Positions 38,718 to 47,402 of a DNA stretch of 64,000 bases are shown here, piece after piece; position 1 is the first letter of the stretch; every line of letters begins with the position of its first letter. The DNA lies in assembly GCF_030345095.1 (NCBI RefSeq), contig NZ_CP128360.1, positions 1,984,001 through 2,048,000 of the forward strand, given 5' to 3'. This stretch comes from Solwaraspora sp. WMMA2056. GTDB taxonomy: Bacteria; Actinomycetota; Actinomycetes; Mycobacteriales; Micromonosporaceae. The position numbers and the translations under genes are program-made. The notes below the pieces were generated by a model. It ran no database searches and was not told the DNA's origin. It was given only the letters and a program-made list of their open reading frames with translations.

Positions 38718-40238
38718 GTGACTGGATAGGTGCGTGGGACCTTGGAATACCGCAAGCGCGCGAGGTGGGTTAGGCGGTTGTGGGGATCCAGGGGCTGCCG
38801 GCGGCGGCTCGGGTGAGTGCGTCGAGCATGTTGATGCCGTGTCGGGTGGCGGTGGCGGCGTAGCTGCGGATCGCGGCGAAGTGTTCGGCTCCGGTCATGG
38901 TGCGCATGCTGCCGGAGACCTTGATCCGGAGTTTCGGCATGCGGATGGTCCGCTCGGCCGGGTTGTTGTCGAACGGCACGGCCGGGTCGGTGAGGAACCG
39001 CAGGTAGTCGGCGCGTCGGTCCCGTAGTCGCACGAACAGGGCGTGGTACTTGCGGTGCAGCTTGTCGGTGCGGGTGGCGGTGGCTGCGGCGCCGAGCACG
39101 ACGGCCGAGCGCAGCAGGTGGGTCTGTTCGGCGAGGTCGGCCGGGTCGGGTTCGCAGCCGTCGGCGCGGGCCGTGACCGTCAGGCGGTTCAGGTGCCGCA
39201 GGGCGTCGATGGCCTGGCCGGCGAGGTCGGCGACCTGCCCGGTGGCGGTGTCGACCACGTAGACCAGTTCCCGCAGCACGTGGGCGTTGCACAGGGCGTG
39301 CCGGGCGGTGGTGTAGGTGTCGTACGGGGCCCACGCGTCGTGCACGGCGGTGCCGGTGTATCCGGGTAGCACGCCGGCGTCGTCCATTGCGGCGGTGCCG
39401 CGCCGGCGGTGCACGGTGAGGAACACGTCGGTGGGTGTGGAGGCGGAGTGCAGCCAGGCGAGGCGGCCGTCGACGCGTATGCCGGTCTCGTCGAAGTGCG
39501 CGACCGGCGCGTTCTTGATGCGGTCGCGGATGACGGGGAGCACCGTGTCGATGACGCCGAGGGCGGTGCGGGTGACCCAGGCGGTGATGGTGGCTGGCGC
39601 GACGGGCAGGCCGAACAGGTCACGGATCGCGTCGGCGGTGCGGCCGATGGACAGGAACTGTCCGTGGAGCAGGTAGACGCCGATCGCGGCGATCCGTGGT
39701 CCGTAGGCGGCGGGCGCGGTGGCCCCGGCGGGTGTCGCGGCGGTGGTGTGGTGCCCGCACGGGCAGGCGACGGTGACGATCTGGTGCTCGGTCACCACGA
39801 CCCGGGGCTGGGGGATGTCGAACACCTGCCGGCGGGTGACCGTCACCTCGGCGGGGTCGGTCAGGCCGTCACCGCAGCCGCCACAGATGTCCGGCACGTG
39901 CCGGACGATCACGTCCGGATCGGCCACCTGGGACAGGGTGGTGCCCTCGCCCCCGGTGGGGCGGCCCGGCCGGCGACCCGAACGGCCCCGCAGCGACTTC
40001 GGCGCCGGTTTGGCCAGCCCGTCGCTCGACGGCGGTTTCGACGAGTTGCTCGACGACTGCTTCAACCGGGCCTCAAGCTCAGCGATCCGCGTCAGCGCCT
40101 GCTCCAGCCGTGCGGCCAGCCCGGCGTTCAACGCCAACAACTCGTCATACGACGGCGGCGGATCGGCGGGCATGGCTGGTCAACCTACCAGCCTCCACAG
40201 CAGACAGCATCACCGGGATCAGGAACCTATCCAGTCAC
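38718..40238 (-). mobile_element. IS66-family insertion sequence
   Basis: A 1521-bp element bounded by 14-bp inverted repeats, GTGACTGGATAGGT at 38718-38731 and its reverse complement at 40225-40238, with an exact 8-bp target duplication. It carries only the transposase gene; the accessory tnpA/tnpB genes of classical IS66 are absent. Insertion split the HNH-like gene. Confidence 0.93.
38770..40173 (-). CDS. IS66-family transposase
   Basis: A 467-residue DDE transposase that appears intact. An N-terminal coiled-coil/leucine-rich part (ARLEQALTRIAELEARLKQ) leads to the family motif SSNSSKPPSSD, then a zinc-finger-like CGGCGDGL...CPCGHH. The catalytic core shows HFDETGIRV, AVHDAWAPY and the C-terminal FDNNPAERTIRMPKLRIKVSG, cited in part. 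Its ATG lies 52 bases inside the right inverted repeat. Confidence 0.95.
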   Translation of the reverse strand: MPADPPPSYDELLALNAGLAARLEQALTRIAELEARLKQSSSNSSKPPSSDGLAKPAPKSLRGRSGRRPGRPTGGEGTTLSQVADPDVIVRHVPDICGGCGDGLTDPAEVTVTRRQVFDIPQPRVVVTEHQIVTVACPCGHHTTAATPAGATAPAAYGPRIAAIGVYLLHGQFLSIGRTADAIRDLFGLPVAPATITAWVTRTALGVIDTVLPVIRDRIKNAPVAHFDETGIRVDGRLAWLHSASTPTDVFLTVHRRRGTAAMDDAGVLPGYTGTAVHDAWAPYDTYTTARHALCNAHVLRELVYVVDTATGQVADLAGQAIDALRHLNRLTVTARADGCEPDPADLAEQTHLLRSAVVLGAAATATRTDKLHRKYHALFVRLRDRRADYLRFLTDPAVPFDNNPAERTIRMPKLRIKVSGSMRTMTGAEHFAAIRSYAATATRHGINMLDALTRAAAGSPWIPTTA

Positions 40239-40246
40239 CAACAACG
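40239..40246. repeat. 8-bp target-site duplication, right copy (IS66)
   Basis: CAACAACG, identical to 38710-38717. The HNH-like reading frame resumes at the next base. Confidence 0.9.
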
Positions 40247-40558
40247 TTCGCATTGCGTCGCCGGCTCCAACAGAGGGTCTGTCAAGTTTCCGGCCCTGGC
40301 TCACACGCGGTGGTGACGGAGGGTCGTCCGGCTCGTTGACACCCGCGTGATCGACGCCAACACGCTTGCGCAGACGATGTTCTCGGGTCTTTCCCCGCTG
40401 GTCATCGAGGATGTGGTCGACGAGGGCGAGCGGATCGTGGTGCGGGCACGGACTCCACACGGCACCGCTGTCTGTCTGATGTGCGGCGTGCAGTCAACGA
40501 CGCACACACCGGCTGTGAGGGGCCTCGCGTTTTCCGGACAGTGGTTCGGCCGGTTCTT

Positions 40559-41443
40559 TCACGCCGCGATTTGAAGGTTCTCGAACTCTGCGTGGACTTC
40601 CCGGGGAGGTCGGTAGCCCACCGCTGAATGCAGACGCTGACGATTGTACCAGAATTCGATGTAGGCAGTAACGTCCCGGCGTGCCGCCTCACGAGTGGGA
40701 TACTTCACACGCGACACGCGTTCGTTCTTCAGCGCACCGAAGAACGATTCCGCCATCGCATTGTCGAAACAAGTTCCGGTCCGGCCAGCAGATCGCCGCA
40801 ACCTCAGATCCCGCAGCGTTCTGCCGTAGTCGTCCGACATGTAGTTGCTGCCCCGGTCCGAATGAAAGATGGCGTTCTTCCTGAGTTCGCGATTCCGGGC
40901 GGCGTTACGGATGGCGCGGGATATCAACGGCGTCTGGTAGTGGTCGTCCATCGCGTATCCGATGACTTCCTTCGTGCAGCAGTCGATGACGGTCGCCAGA
41001 TACAGCCACCCCTCGCCGGTCGGGATGTACGTGATGTCGCCGACGAGCTTCTCGCCAGGCGCGTCGGCGGTGAACTCCCGGCCGACGAGGTCAGGCACCG
41101 TGCCGGACGACGACTGGGTGAGACCCCACCGCCTCGGGCGGGGCTGGCACGGCACGAGCCCGAGCTCGCGCATCAGCTGGCGGACGAGTTCCGGCCCGGC
41201 GGACACGCCCTGGCGCCGCAGTTGCGCGTGGACACGTCGATGCCCGTAGGTGCCGTCGGACGCGGCGAACACCTCCTCGATGGCCGATCGAAGGTGGGCG
41301 CGGCGGGTGGCGGTCGCGGAGTCGGGGCGGGTTCGCCATTCGTAGTATCCGGACCTGGACACGCCGAGTTGTTCGCACATGAAGTCGACGGGGTAGGCGT
41401 ACTTCGCGGTGTCGAGTCGCATCGTCTCGATGAACTCGTACAA
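40559..41443 (-). CDS. IS3 transposase OrfB (integrase catalytic part)
   Basis: A 294-residue catalytic subunit: HTH_21-type YGHRRVHAQLRRQGV, then the DDE residues in GDITYIPT, FHSDRGSNY and NAMAESFFGALKNE. It is probably made mainly as an OrfAB fusion. The -1 frame is open without stop from the A6G slippery site (41481-41487) into this gene (KSRGVLREGPSVTSLYEF joins the two). Confidence 0.93.
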   Translation of the reverse strand: MYEFIETMRLDTAKYAYPVDFMCEQLGVSRSGYYEWRTRPDSATATRRAHLRSAIEEVFAASDGTYGHRRVHAQLRRQGVSAGPELVRQLMRELGLVPCQPRPRRWGLTQSSSGTVPDLVGREFTADAPGEKLVGDITYIPTGEGWLYLATVIDCCTKEVIGYAMDDHYQTPLISRAIRNAARNRELRKNAIFHSDRGSNYMSDDYGRTLRDLRLRRSAGRTGTCFDNAMAESFFGALKNERVSRVKYPTREAARRDVTAYIEFWYNRQRLHSAVGYRPPREVHAEFENLQIAA

Positions 41444-41448
41444 GCTCG

Positions 41449-41742
41449 TTACCGAGGGTCCTTCGCGAAGTACGCCGCGGCTTTTTTCAGGAAGCTGTTC
41501 TCCATTTCGAGTTCCCGGTTGCGACGTTCGAGTTCCTTCAGTCGAGCGCGCTCGTCGACGCCGATCGGTGGGCTGTCCTGGGCGCCGCTGTTTTCCCGCC
41601 GGTACTGGCGGACCCAGGAACGGAGCGTCTCCGGGTGAACGTCGATCTCCCGGGCAACCTGCGACACTGGCTTGTTCGACTGTAGAACGAGTTGCACTGC
41701 TTCTTCACGGAACTCTGGGGTGTATGAGCTTATGCGTGCCAT
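41449..41742 (-). CDS. IS3 OrfA (HTH regulator part)
   Basis: A 97-residue DNA-binding subunit: YTPEFREEAVQLVLQSNKPV, a helix-turn-helix VSQVAREIDVHPETLRSWV and a leucine-zipper-like LKELERRNRELEMENSFLKK. The slippery heptamer A AAA AAG near its 3' end (minus strand, 41487-41481) fits programmed -1 frameshifting to OrfB. Confidence 0.93.
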   Translation of the reverse strand: MARISSYTPEFREEAVQLVLQSNKPVSQVAREIDVHPETLRSWVRQYRRENSGAQDSPPIGVDERARLKELERRNRELEMENSFLKKAAAYFAKDPR

Positions 41743-42679
41743 CGCGCTTCTTCCCTCGACTTTCCTTACAGGGTAACCTTATTGGCTCCCTGTCCGGAAT
41801 CCTCGGGGCACCTCAGTGGCACAACCTGTGCGAAGCCGCCCTCAGCGAAGCGAAGGCGCACAGCACCTGCTGGGCCACCATCCTGGACGCACCGGTGTAC
41901 GACGGACCCCGCGCGCAGACGACCCTGCACCGCTGGCACCAGGTCCACGACCTGCTCGACCAGGGCGTGGGCCTGCTGGAATGCGCCCGCCGCCTACAGT
42001 TGGCGCTCAACACCGTCAAACGCTACGCCCGAGCCGACCGACCCGAACGGATCCTCCGCGTCCCCAAGTACCGGCCCAGCCTCGTCGACCCCTACCGCGA
42101 GCACCTGCGCACCCGCCGGGCCGAGGACCCCGCCGTCCCCGTCGCGCACCTCTACGACCAGATCAAGGCCCTCGGCTTCACCGGCTGCCTCAACCTGCTG
42201 CACAAGTACATCAACCAGGGGCGCGCGGACGCCGACCACAGTCACATCTCCCCACGCCGGCTCGCCCGCATGATCCTCACCCGACCCGCCAACCTCACAC
42301 CCGACCACCGCGACCTGATGACACGGCTGACCGCGGCCTGCCCAGAGATGACCGAGCTCGCCGCCACGGTCGGGCGCTTCGCCGCGCTCCTGACCCCTCA
42401 CGCAGGAAACACCGACCGGCTCTCCCGCTGGATCGACCAGGTCCGCACCGTCGACCTTCCGTATCTGCACGCCTTCACCCGGGGCCTGGACCGCGACCGC
42501 GACGCCATGAACGCCGCGCTGACACCGCCCTACAGCAACGGCCCCACCGAAGGCGTCAACACCAAGACCAAACGCATCGCACGCCAGATGCACGGACGAG
42601 CAGGCTTCACCCTGCTCCGCCACCGCATCCTCCTCGGATAACGGACACGATCCGTCACCACCGGATGTGAGCCAGGGCC

Positions 42680-42840
42680 GTTGTTCCTACAGACCCGTGG
42701 CGATTCCCATGCTCGGCCACCATGCCGGGCGAAGTCTTCTCTTCCCGTGCCGTCAGCGCCAGCGAGCAAGCTGCGAGGTGGCGAGGCTGCGAACGCGCAC
42801 GGTAGAAGGCGGAATCGGCCCGGACGACCACCCACAATCA
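42680..42840 (-). pseudogene. Possible IS1380-type transposase relic
   Basis: The minus-strand frame contains VVVRADSAFYRA, close to the conserved catalytic-Asp block of IS1380-family transposases. The remainder (HLAACSLALTA) then drifts out of similarity, as expected of a frameshifted remnant. The fragment directly abuts the ISL3 right end. Identification rests on this one motif. Confidence 0.35.
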
Positions 42841-42885
42841 ATGCCATGGCGCTTGATTCGTGAAGCCCTTGAGGAGTTCTGTGCC

Positions 42886-43304
42886 ATGAAGGCATTGGTG
42901 CTTTCCGGAGGGTCGGGAACCCGGTTGCGGCCGTCCAGCCACTCCGTTCCCAAACAGTTGATGCCGGTTGCCGGCCGCCCGTTGCTGGAGCATGTTCTGC
43001 ATCAGGTGCGCACGCTCGGCATCACCGATACCGGCATCGTCATGGGGGCGCAGGGCGATCAGATCCGGGCGGCGGTGGGCGACGGCGCACGGCTGGGCCT
43101 GCGGATCACCCACGTCGAGCAGGGTCACCCGGCCGGGCTCGCGCATGCCGTGCGTACCGCTGAGGGGTTCCTCGGCGACGACGACTTCGTCGGCCACCTG
43201 GGGGACAACCTGTTCGCGGACGGCATCACCGAGATCGCGGACGCCTTCCGCGCCGGCCGCCCGGCCGCCCAGGTGGCGGTCTGTAAGGCGGCCGACCCCC
43301 GCCG
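42886..43304 (+). pseudogene. Truncated glucose-1-phosphate thymidylyltransferase
   Basis: About 140 residues of a StrD/RfbA-like sugar nucleotidyltransferase: MKALVLSGGSGTRLRPSSHS (nucleotide loop), PKQLMPVAGRPLLEHVL, GIVMGAQGDQIRAAVGDG and FVGHLGDNLFADGI. Full-length enzymes have about 290-355 residues; here similarity stops at KAADPRR, and the following sequence is out of frame and unrelated. It would have activated glucose-1-phosphate to dTDP-glucose for deoxysugar formation. Its loss suggests that sugar supply for the nearby glycosyltransferase comes from elsewhere or is lost. Confidence 0.78.
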
Positions 43305-43565
43305 GTGCCGTTCCTGCTGCTCGACGACCAGGTCGGCGAGGTGCGCTGGACGGCGTTGCGCTGCCGCCCGGTCTCCGCGCCGGTGGGCTCCCAGATCCCC
43401 GACGGGCTGCTGCTCGGCCTTGAGCTGGACTCGTCCGACGGCATCGTCGGCAGCGTCGGTTACACCCGCAACTCTTCACCTCCCGCCGGGGTGGCCGATA
43501 TGACCGGCGCCTTCGCCCCGGCACTGCACGACACGATCAGCCGTCACACGGCGGCGATCGCCTGA
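43305..43565 (+). pseudogene. 3' fragment of an unidentified gene
   Basis: An 86-codon frame starting VPFLLLDDQVGEVRW and ending FAPALHDTISRHTAAIA. It is in a different frame from the nucleotidyltransferase remnant and joined to it without a ribosome site. I read it as the C-terminal remnant of another protein fused by a deletion. Family not recognised. A small intact gene is less likely. Confidence 0.4.
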
Positions 43566-43614
43566 TGTTCAGCCGGCCCAGTGCGGGTACCGCCCGCGGA
43601 GGAGGAACGACCGA

Positions 43615-44985
43615 GTGATGAAGAACTATGTCGGCGACCGTGCGATCGTGCTCGGCGGTAGCGTGACGGGCCTGTTCGCCGTCAGCCCACTGGCCGAGGC
43701 CTACCGTGAAGTGATCGTCGTTGACCGCGACGAACTGATCGGGGTGCGTGAGGTCCGTCGCGGTTCGCCGCAGGCCCGCCACATCAACGGCTTGCTGGCG
43801 CGCGGTGCGCGTGCGATGGAGGACCTGTTCCCGGAGATCACAGCGGAGATGATCAGCGCCGGCTGTCCGCAGACCGACCTGGCCGGCACGGTGCGGTGGT
43901 ACTTCAACGGCAAGCGGCTGGCGCAGCAGCGTGCCGGCCTGAGCAACGTGGCCGCCCGGCGGCCCATCATGGAGGTGCACCTGCGCGAGCGCATCCAGGC
44001 CATGCCCAACGTACGGATCATGGAACGGCACGACATCAACGGCCTGGTGTTCACCGCTGACAACTCCCGGGTGACCGGGGTCCGGGTGCAGCCCACCGGC
44101 GACGTCGACGCTCCCGAGCAGGTGATCGAGGCCGATCTGGTGGTGGACGCCACCGGCCGTGGCTCGCGGTCACCGCTGTGGCTGGAGGCGACCGGCTACG
44201 GGAGGGCGCCGGAGGAAGGCACCAAGATGGGCCTCGGTTACGCCACCCGGCACTACCGGCTGGGTGCGACCAACCGGTTCGGCACCGACCACTCGATCGT
44301 CTGCGTCGCCTCGGCCGAGTCGCCGCGCGGGGCGATCTGTACCCGTACCGACGACGGCCTGGTCGAGCTGACCACCTACGGCATCCTCGGCGATCACCCG
44401 CCGCTGGACGACGAGGGCTTCAACTCCTTCATCAAGTCGCTGGCCGCGACGGAGATCTACGACATGATCATCGACGCGGAGCCGGTCAACGACCCGGTGC
44501 TGTTCCGGTTCCCGACCACCCTGCGCCGGCGGTTCGAGAGCCTGGAGCGGTTCCCCGCCGGTCTGGTCGTGGTGGGCGACGCGGTCTGCACGCCGAATCC
44601 GGTGTTCGCGCAGGCGCAGACGCTGGCGGCCCTGCAGGCGCTGGCCATGCGTGATCGCCTGCGCGCCGGCGGGCCGATCGACTCGGTCGAGTTCATGGCG
44701 GAGGTCGGCCGGATCGTCGATCCGGCATGGCAGATGACCGAGACCATCAACCTGAGCTACCCGGGGGTCGAGGGCGAGCGGCCCCCGCAGGTGCTGATCA
44801 TGCTGGCCTACATGAAGCAGTTGCACGACGTGGCCACCCGCGACAGCAGCGTCACCGAAGCGTTCCTGCGCACGGCCAGCCTGGTGGACCCGCCGGAGTC
44901 GCTGATGCACCCCGAGCTGGTCTGGAAGGTCACGCAGAATCTGCTGGCGGCGGCCCTGCCCGCCAGGGAGGGCGCCGCGGCCTGA
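43615..44985 (+). CDS. FAD-dependent monooxygenase / epoxidase-like
   Basis: A 456-residue flavoprotein of the phenol-hydroxylase/squalene-epoxidase-like group. Rossmann motif AIVLGGSVTGLFAVSPLAEAY lies near the N-terminus, followed by VIVVDRDE, SPQARHINGLLARG and LVVDATGRGSRSP. The FAD ribityl-binding VVVGDAVCTPNPVFAQAQTLA is near residue 320 (GD motif). Such enzymes hydroxylate or epoxidise polyketide and terpenoid scaffolds. GGAGGAGG precedes GTG 43615; ATG 43618 is an alternative. First intact gene of the presumed biosynthetic cluster, convergent with the aminotransferase. Confidence 0.85.
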   Translation: MMKNYVGDRAIVLGGSVTGLFAVSPLAEAYREVIVVDRDELIGVREVRRGSPQARHINGLLARGARAMEDLFPEITAEMISAGCPQTDLAGTVRWYFNGKRLAQQRAGLSNVAARRPIMEVHLRERIQAMPNVRIMERHDINGLVFTADNSRVTGVRVQPTGDVDAPEQVIEADLVVDATGRGSRSPLWLEATGYGRAPEEGTKMGLGYATRHYRLGATNRFGTDHSIVCVASAESPRGAICTRTDDGLVELTTYGILGDHPPLDDEGFNSFIKSLAATEIYDMIIDAEPVNDPVLFRFPTTLRRRFESLERFPAGLVVVGDAVCTPNPVFAQAQTLAALQALAMRDRLRAGGPIDSVEFMAEVGRIVDPAWQMTETINLSYPGVEGERPPQVLIMLAYMKQLHDVATRDSSVTEAFLRTASLVDPPESLMHPELVWKVTQNLLAAALPAREGAAA

Positions 44986-44998
44986 CGCACGACATGCG

Positions 44999-45026
44999 CG
45001 CCGGCCGGGCCCGAGCCCGGCCGGCG
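44999..45026. terminator. 12-bp perfect hairpin after the FAD monooxygenase
   Basis: CGCCGGCCGGGC (44999-45010), loop CCGA, GCCCGGCCGGCG (45015-45026). Lies between convergent genes. Confidence 0.8.
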
Positions 45027-45032
45027 TCGCGC

Positions 45033-45066
45033 TGTGCACCGGGTCCGCATGTGCACCGGGTCCGCA
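45033..45066. repeat. 17-bp perfect tandem repeat
   Basis: TGTGCACCGGGTCCGCA occurs twice back to back (45033-45049, 45050-45066) in the convergent intergenic region. Confidence 0.92.
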
Positions 45067-45075
45067 CACGCGACA

Positions 45076-45102
45076 GCGCCGCCTCCTGTACGGAGACGGC
45101 GC
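45076..45102. terminator. Hairpin 3' of the aminotransferase
   Basis: GCGCCG-C-CTCC / GGAG-A-CGGCGC with loop TGTAC, located 15 bases past the minus-strand stop codon. It would end the aminotransferase operon. Confidence 0.7.
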
Positions 45103-45116
45103 CGTTCACCGGCGGA

Positions 45117-46238
45117 TCACCAGCCGGCGCGCACCGTCCGGACGATGTGGTCGCGGTCGGTGTCCGACAGCCACCAGCCGACCGGCAGGTACGCCACCGC
45201 CGGCATCACCGCGTCCAGGCCGGGCAGCGGCTCGCGCATCGACGCCACACAACTGTGCTCGTCGTTGCGCCGCGAGATGACGCTGGTGGCGATCCCCGCC
45301 TCGTGCATCCGGCGGGCGAACGCCGGCCGGTCCGCCACCAGCACCGGGTACACCCAGCACGACGGCGTGTGGTCGGCGAAACGCGCGGTCAGCCGCAGGC
45401 CCGGTATCCCGGCCAGCTCCCGGTCGAAGTACGCGGCGTTGCGGCGGTTGCGTTCCACCAACTCGTCGACGCGCTCGAGGTTGGCGAGCCCGATCGCGGC
45501 CGCGACATCGTTCATGTAGAACCGGTAGCCCCAGTCCGCCACGTCGTACTCGCCGGTGGCCCGATCCTCGCCGCGGTTGATGCCGAACCACCGCCGCCGC
45601 CGCCCCCGCTCGTGCAGGTCGTCGTCGGGCAGCACGAGCAGGCCGCCGCTGCCGCAGGTCAGCGGCTTGAGCGCGCCGAAGCTGAAGACGCTGAGGTGAC
45701 CGTGGTTGCCCAGCGGCCGGCCGCGGTAGCGGGCCGCCCAGGCCTGTGCGCAGTCCTCCACCACGCGGGGCCGAAAGCCCAGCCGGGCCTGCGCGTCGTC
45801 CAGTACCCGGTCGAGCCGGTCCAGGTCCATCAGGTACCCGGCCCAGTGCACCGTCATGATCGCCCGGGTCCGCGGGGTGATCTTGCGCGCCAGGTCGTCC
45901 AGGTCCATGGTCAGGGTGTCCGGGTCCACGTCCACCCACCGGATGCGCAGTCCGTTGGCCAGGATCGGCCAGTTCGTGCCCTCGAACGTCAGCGGCGTGC
46001 TGAGCACCTCACCGTCGGCGCTCCGGCCGCCGTGCTGGCGGGTCAGCAGGTCCAGCGCGAGGTGCAGAGCCGACGTCCCGCTGTTGGTGGCGAGCACCCG
46101 CGGGTTGCCGATCCGGGCCGCGAGCGTGTCCTCGAACGCGCTCACCGCCGGCCCGTGCTCCACCCGGCCGCTGCGCAGCACCTCGGCGACCCGGTCGCCC
46201 GCCTCGTCCGACATGGCGACCTTGAACAGTGGGATCAT
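45117..46238 (-). CDS. DegT/DnrJ/EryC1-type PLP aminotransferase
   Basis: A 373-residue aminotransferase of the sugar-aminotransferase family: RSGRVEHGPAVSAFED, TNSGTSALHLAL (PLP phosphate), VVEDCAQAWAARYRGRPLG (PLP-ring Asp) and SFGALKPLTCGSGG with the PLP lysine at about residue 191. The active-site lysine is present, so it should be an aminotransferase and not a dehydratase. It would aminate a keto-sugar or a similar ketone. ATG 46238 overlaps the preceding methyltransferase stop (ATGA), so the two are coupled. Confidence 0.88.
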   Translation of the reverse strand: MIPLFKVAMSDEAGDRVAEVLRSGRVEHGPAVSAFEDTLAARIGNPRVLATNSGTSALHLALDLLTRQHGGRSADGEVLSTPLTFEGTNWPILANGLRIRWVDVDPDTLTMDLDDLARKITPRTRAIMTVHWAGYLMDLDRLDRVLDDAQARLGFRPRVVEDCAQAWAARYRGRPLGNHGHLSVFSFGALKPLTCGSGGLLVLPDDDLHERGRRRRWFGINRGEDRATGEYDVADWGYRFYMNDVAAAIGLANLERVDELVERNRRNAAYFDRELAGIPGLRLTARFADHTPSCWVYPVLVADRPAFARRMHEAGIATSVISRRNDEHSCVASMREPLPGLDAVMPAVAYLPVGWWLSDTDRDHIVRTVRAGW

Positions 46239-47137
46239 GCCGCCCGGTCCGCCCGGTACAGCGCCTGCCAGAAGAAGCTCCACGGTGGCGCCCAGGCGTC
46301 GGCGGCGCAGGTCCAGCCGGGCCCGGGCCGGTACGCGGCGACGAATTTGCGGGAGTGTTCGCGCACCGCCTCGCTGTCGTGGATATCGAGCACATCCTGT
46401 AACACGCCGTTACGCAGGGCCATTCGCGCGGCCTGGTCGTCCGGTGTGCGCCCGTCGAGGCCGGGATCCGCGTACTTGCCGACTGCGTCGCGGACGTAGA
46501 ACCAGCCGCTGTGCGAGTCGGCCAGCCGCAGGTAGTCGCGTACCGTGTCGATCGGCATCTCGGCGAACGCGTTGACCCCGAGACACAGGTCGAGCCCGTC
46601 CGCGGCCAGCGCGTCGACCTCGTCCGGCGTGACGAACCGGATGCGCGCGAACCGCTGGTCGTCCAGGACCGCCCGCAGGTATTCGCGCGACAGCTCCAGC
46701 GACCGGGGAAGGTCCACGATGGCGTACGACGCCAGCTCGTGATTCGACATCATCGCGTGGCAGGTGCGCCCGTAGCCACCGCCCACCTCCAGCACCCGTA
46801 AGCCGTCCAGTGGCATCCCGGCGGCGAGGAACTCCAGCTCGAGCACCGACAGCAGTGAGTCCATGCACACCTGCTCGCCGTCGTAGATCACCGAGATCGG
46901 GTCGCCGACATCACGGTTGCGGATTCGGCGCAGGCGCTCCCGGTTCTCCGGGGAGAGCCCGGCGGCCAGGTGGTAGATCAGCGCCTTGAGATAACGGACC
47001 CCGTTGGGCCGCGGATCCCAGTAGCCCAGCTTGTAGTTGACCGTCCGAGACTTGAACCCGGGCAGGTTCGTGGCCGCGTCCGCGGTGATCGTCTCGTCGT
47101 AGTGTTCGCGCAATGAACTGGGGACATACTTGGCCAT
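46235..47137 (-). CDS. SAM-dependent methyltransferase (putative sugar O-methyltransferase type)
   Basis: A 300-residue protein with a SAM-binding motif LRVLEVGGGYGRTCHAMM near residue 120, SYAIVDLPRSLELSREYL (acidic loop) and LGVNAFAEMPIDTVRDYL. Overall pattern resembles the family annotated as putative sugar O-methyltransferases in antibiotic clusters. ATG 47137 follows GAGGAGC. Translationally coupled to the aminotransferase, so both probably act on one amino-sugar or related intermediate. Confidence 0.75.
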   Translation of the reverse strand: MAKYVPSSLREHYDETITADAATNLPGFKSRTVNYKLGYWDPRPNGVRYLKALIYHLAAGLSPENRERLRRIRNRDVGDPISVIYDGEQVCMDSLLSVLELEFLAAGMPLDGLRVLEVGGGYGRTCHAMMSNHELASYAIVDLPRSLELSREYLRAVLDDQRFARIRFVTPDEVDALAADGLDLCLGVNAFAEMPIDTVRDYLRLADSHSGWFYVRDAVGKYADPGLDGRTPDDQAARMALRNGVLQDVLDIHDSEAVREHSRKFVAAYRPGPGWTCAADAWAPPWSFFWQALYRADRAA

Positions 47138-47402
47138 CACGATGCTCCTCGCGCCGGTGGTGGTCACATTGCGAGACCACGGTCCCATCGGGCGATGACG
47201 GCGGGCATCTTCCGTCATGCGAGGTCCACCCGTAGAGGTGTCATCCGGTGCGGAAGCGGGCAAGTCCGCTACCATCGGTGCGCCTGACCGCCGCACGGCG
47301 TAACCGAGGCGCTCGCGTGCAGACTCATACGCGCGGCGCCGCCCCGAACACGTGCCGCATCCGCGGTACGGCGAGCAACGAACGCATGGAGGTCTACGAT
47401 TC

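Larger units (their letters stand above)
40532..41799 (-). mobile_element. IS3-family insertion sequence, apparently intact
   Basis: An approximately 1268-bp element on the minus strand, bounded by TTCCGGACAG (40532-40541) and its reverse complement CTGTCCGGAA (41790-41799). Exact termini are uncertain by a few bases and no clear target duplication was found. It sits inside the ISL3 transposase gene. Confidence 0.82.
40347..42641 (+). pseudogene. ISL3-family transposase, interrupted
   Basis: The N-terminal part (40347 to about 40531) begins VIDANTLAQTMFSGLSPLVIEDV and has the first zinc-finger pair CLMCG. The frame resumes at about 41800 with the C-terminal part: TLHRWHQVHDLLDQGVGLLECARRL (inserted HTH segment), NTVKRYARADR, and the C-terminal DDE glutamate in NGPTEGVNTKTKRIARQMHGRAGF, cited in part. 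About 200 central residues with the first two catalytic Asp are missing. Confidence 0.8.
40292..42679 (+). mobile_element. ISL3-family element, split by IS3 and internally deleted
   Basis: Outer inverted repeats of 29 bp match at 27 positions: 40292-40320 (GGCCCTGGCTCACACGCGG...) and the complement at 42651-42679. Removing the nested IS3 leaves about 1.1 kb, shorter than a typical ISL3 element, so the centre of the transposase has been lost. No target duplication is evident outside the ends. Confidence 0.8.
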
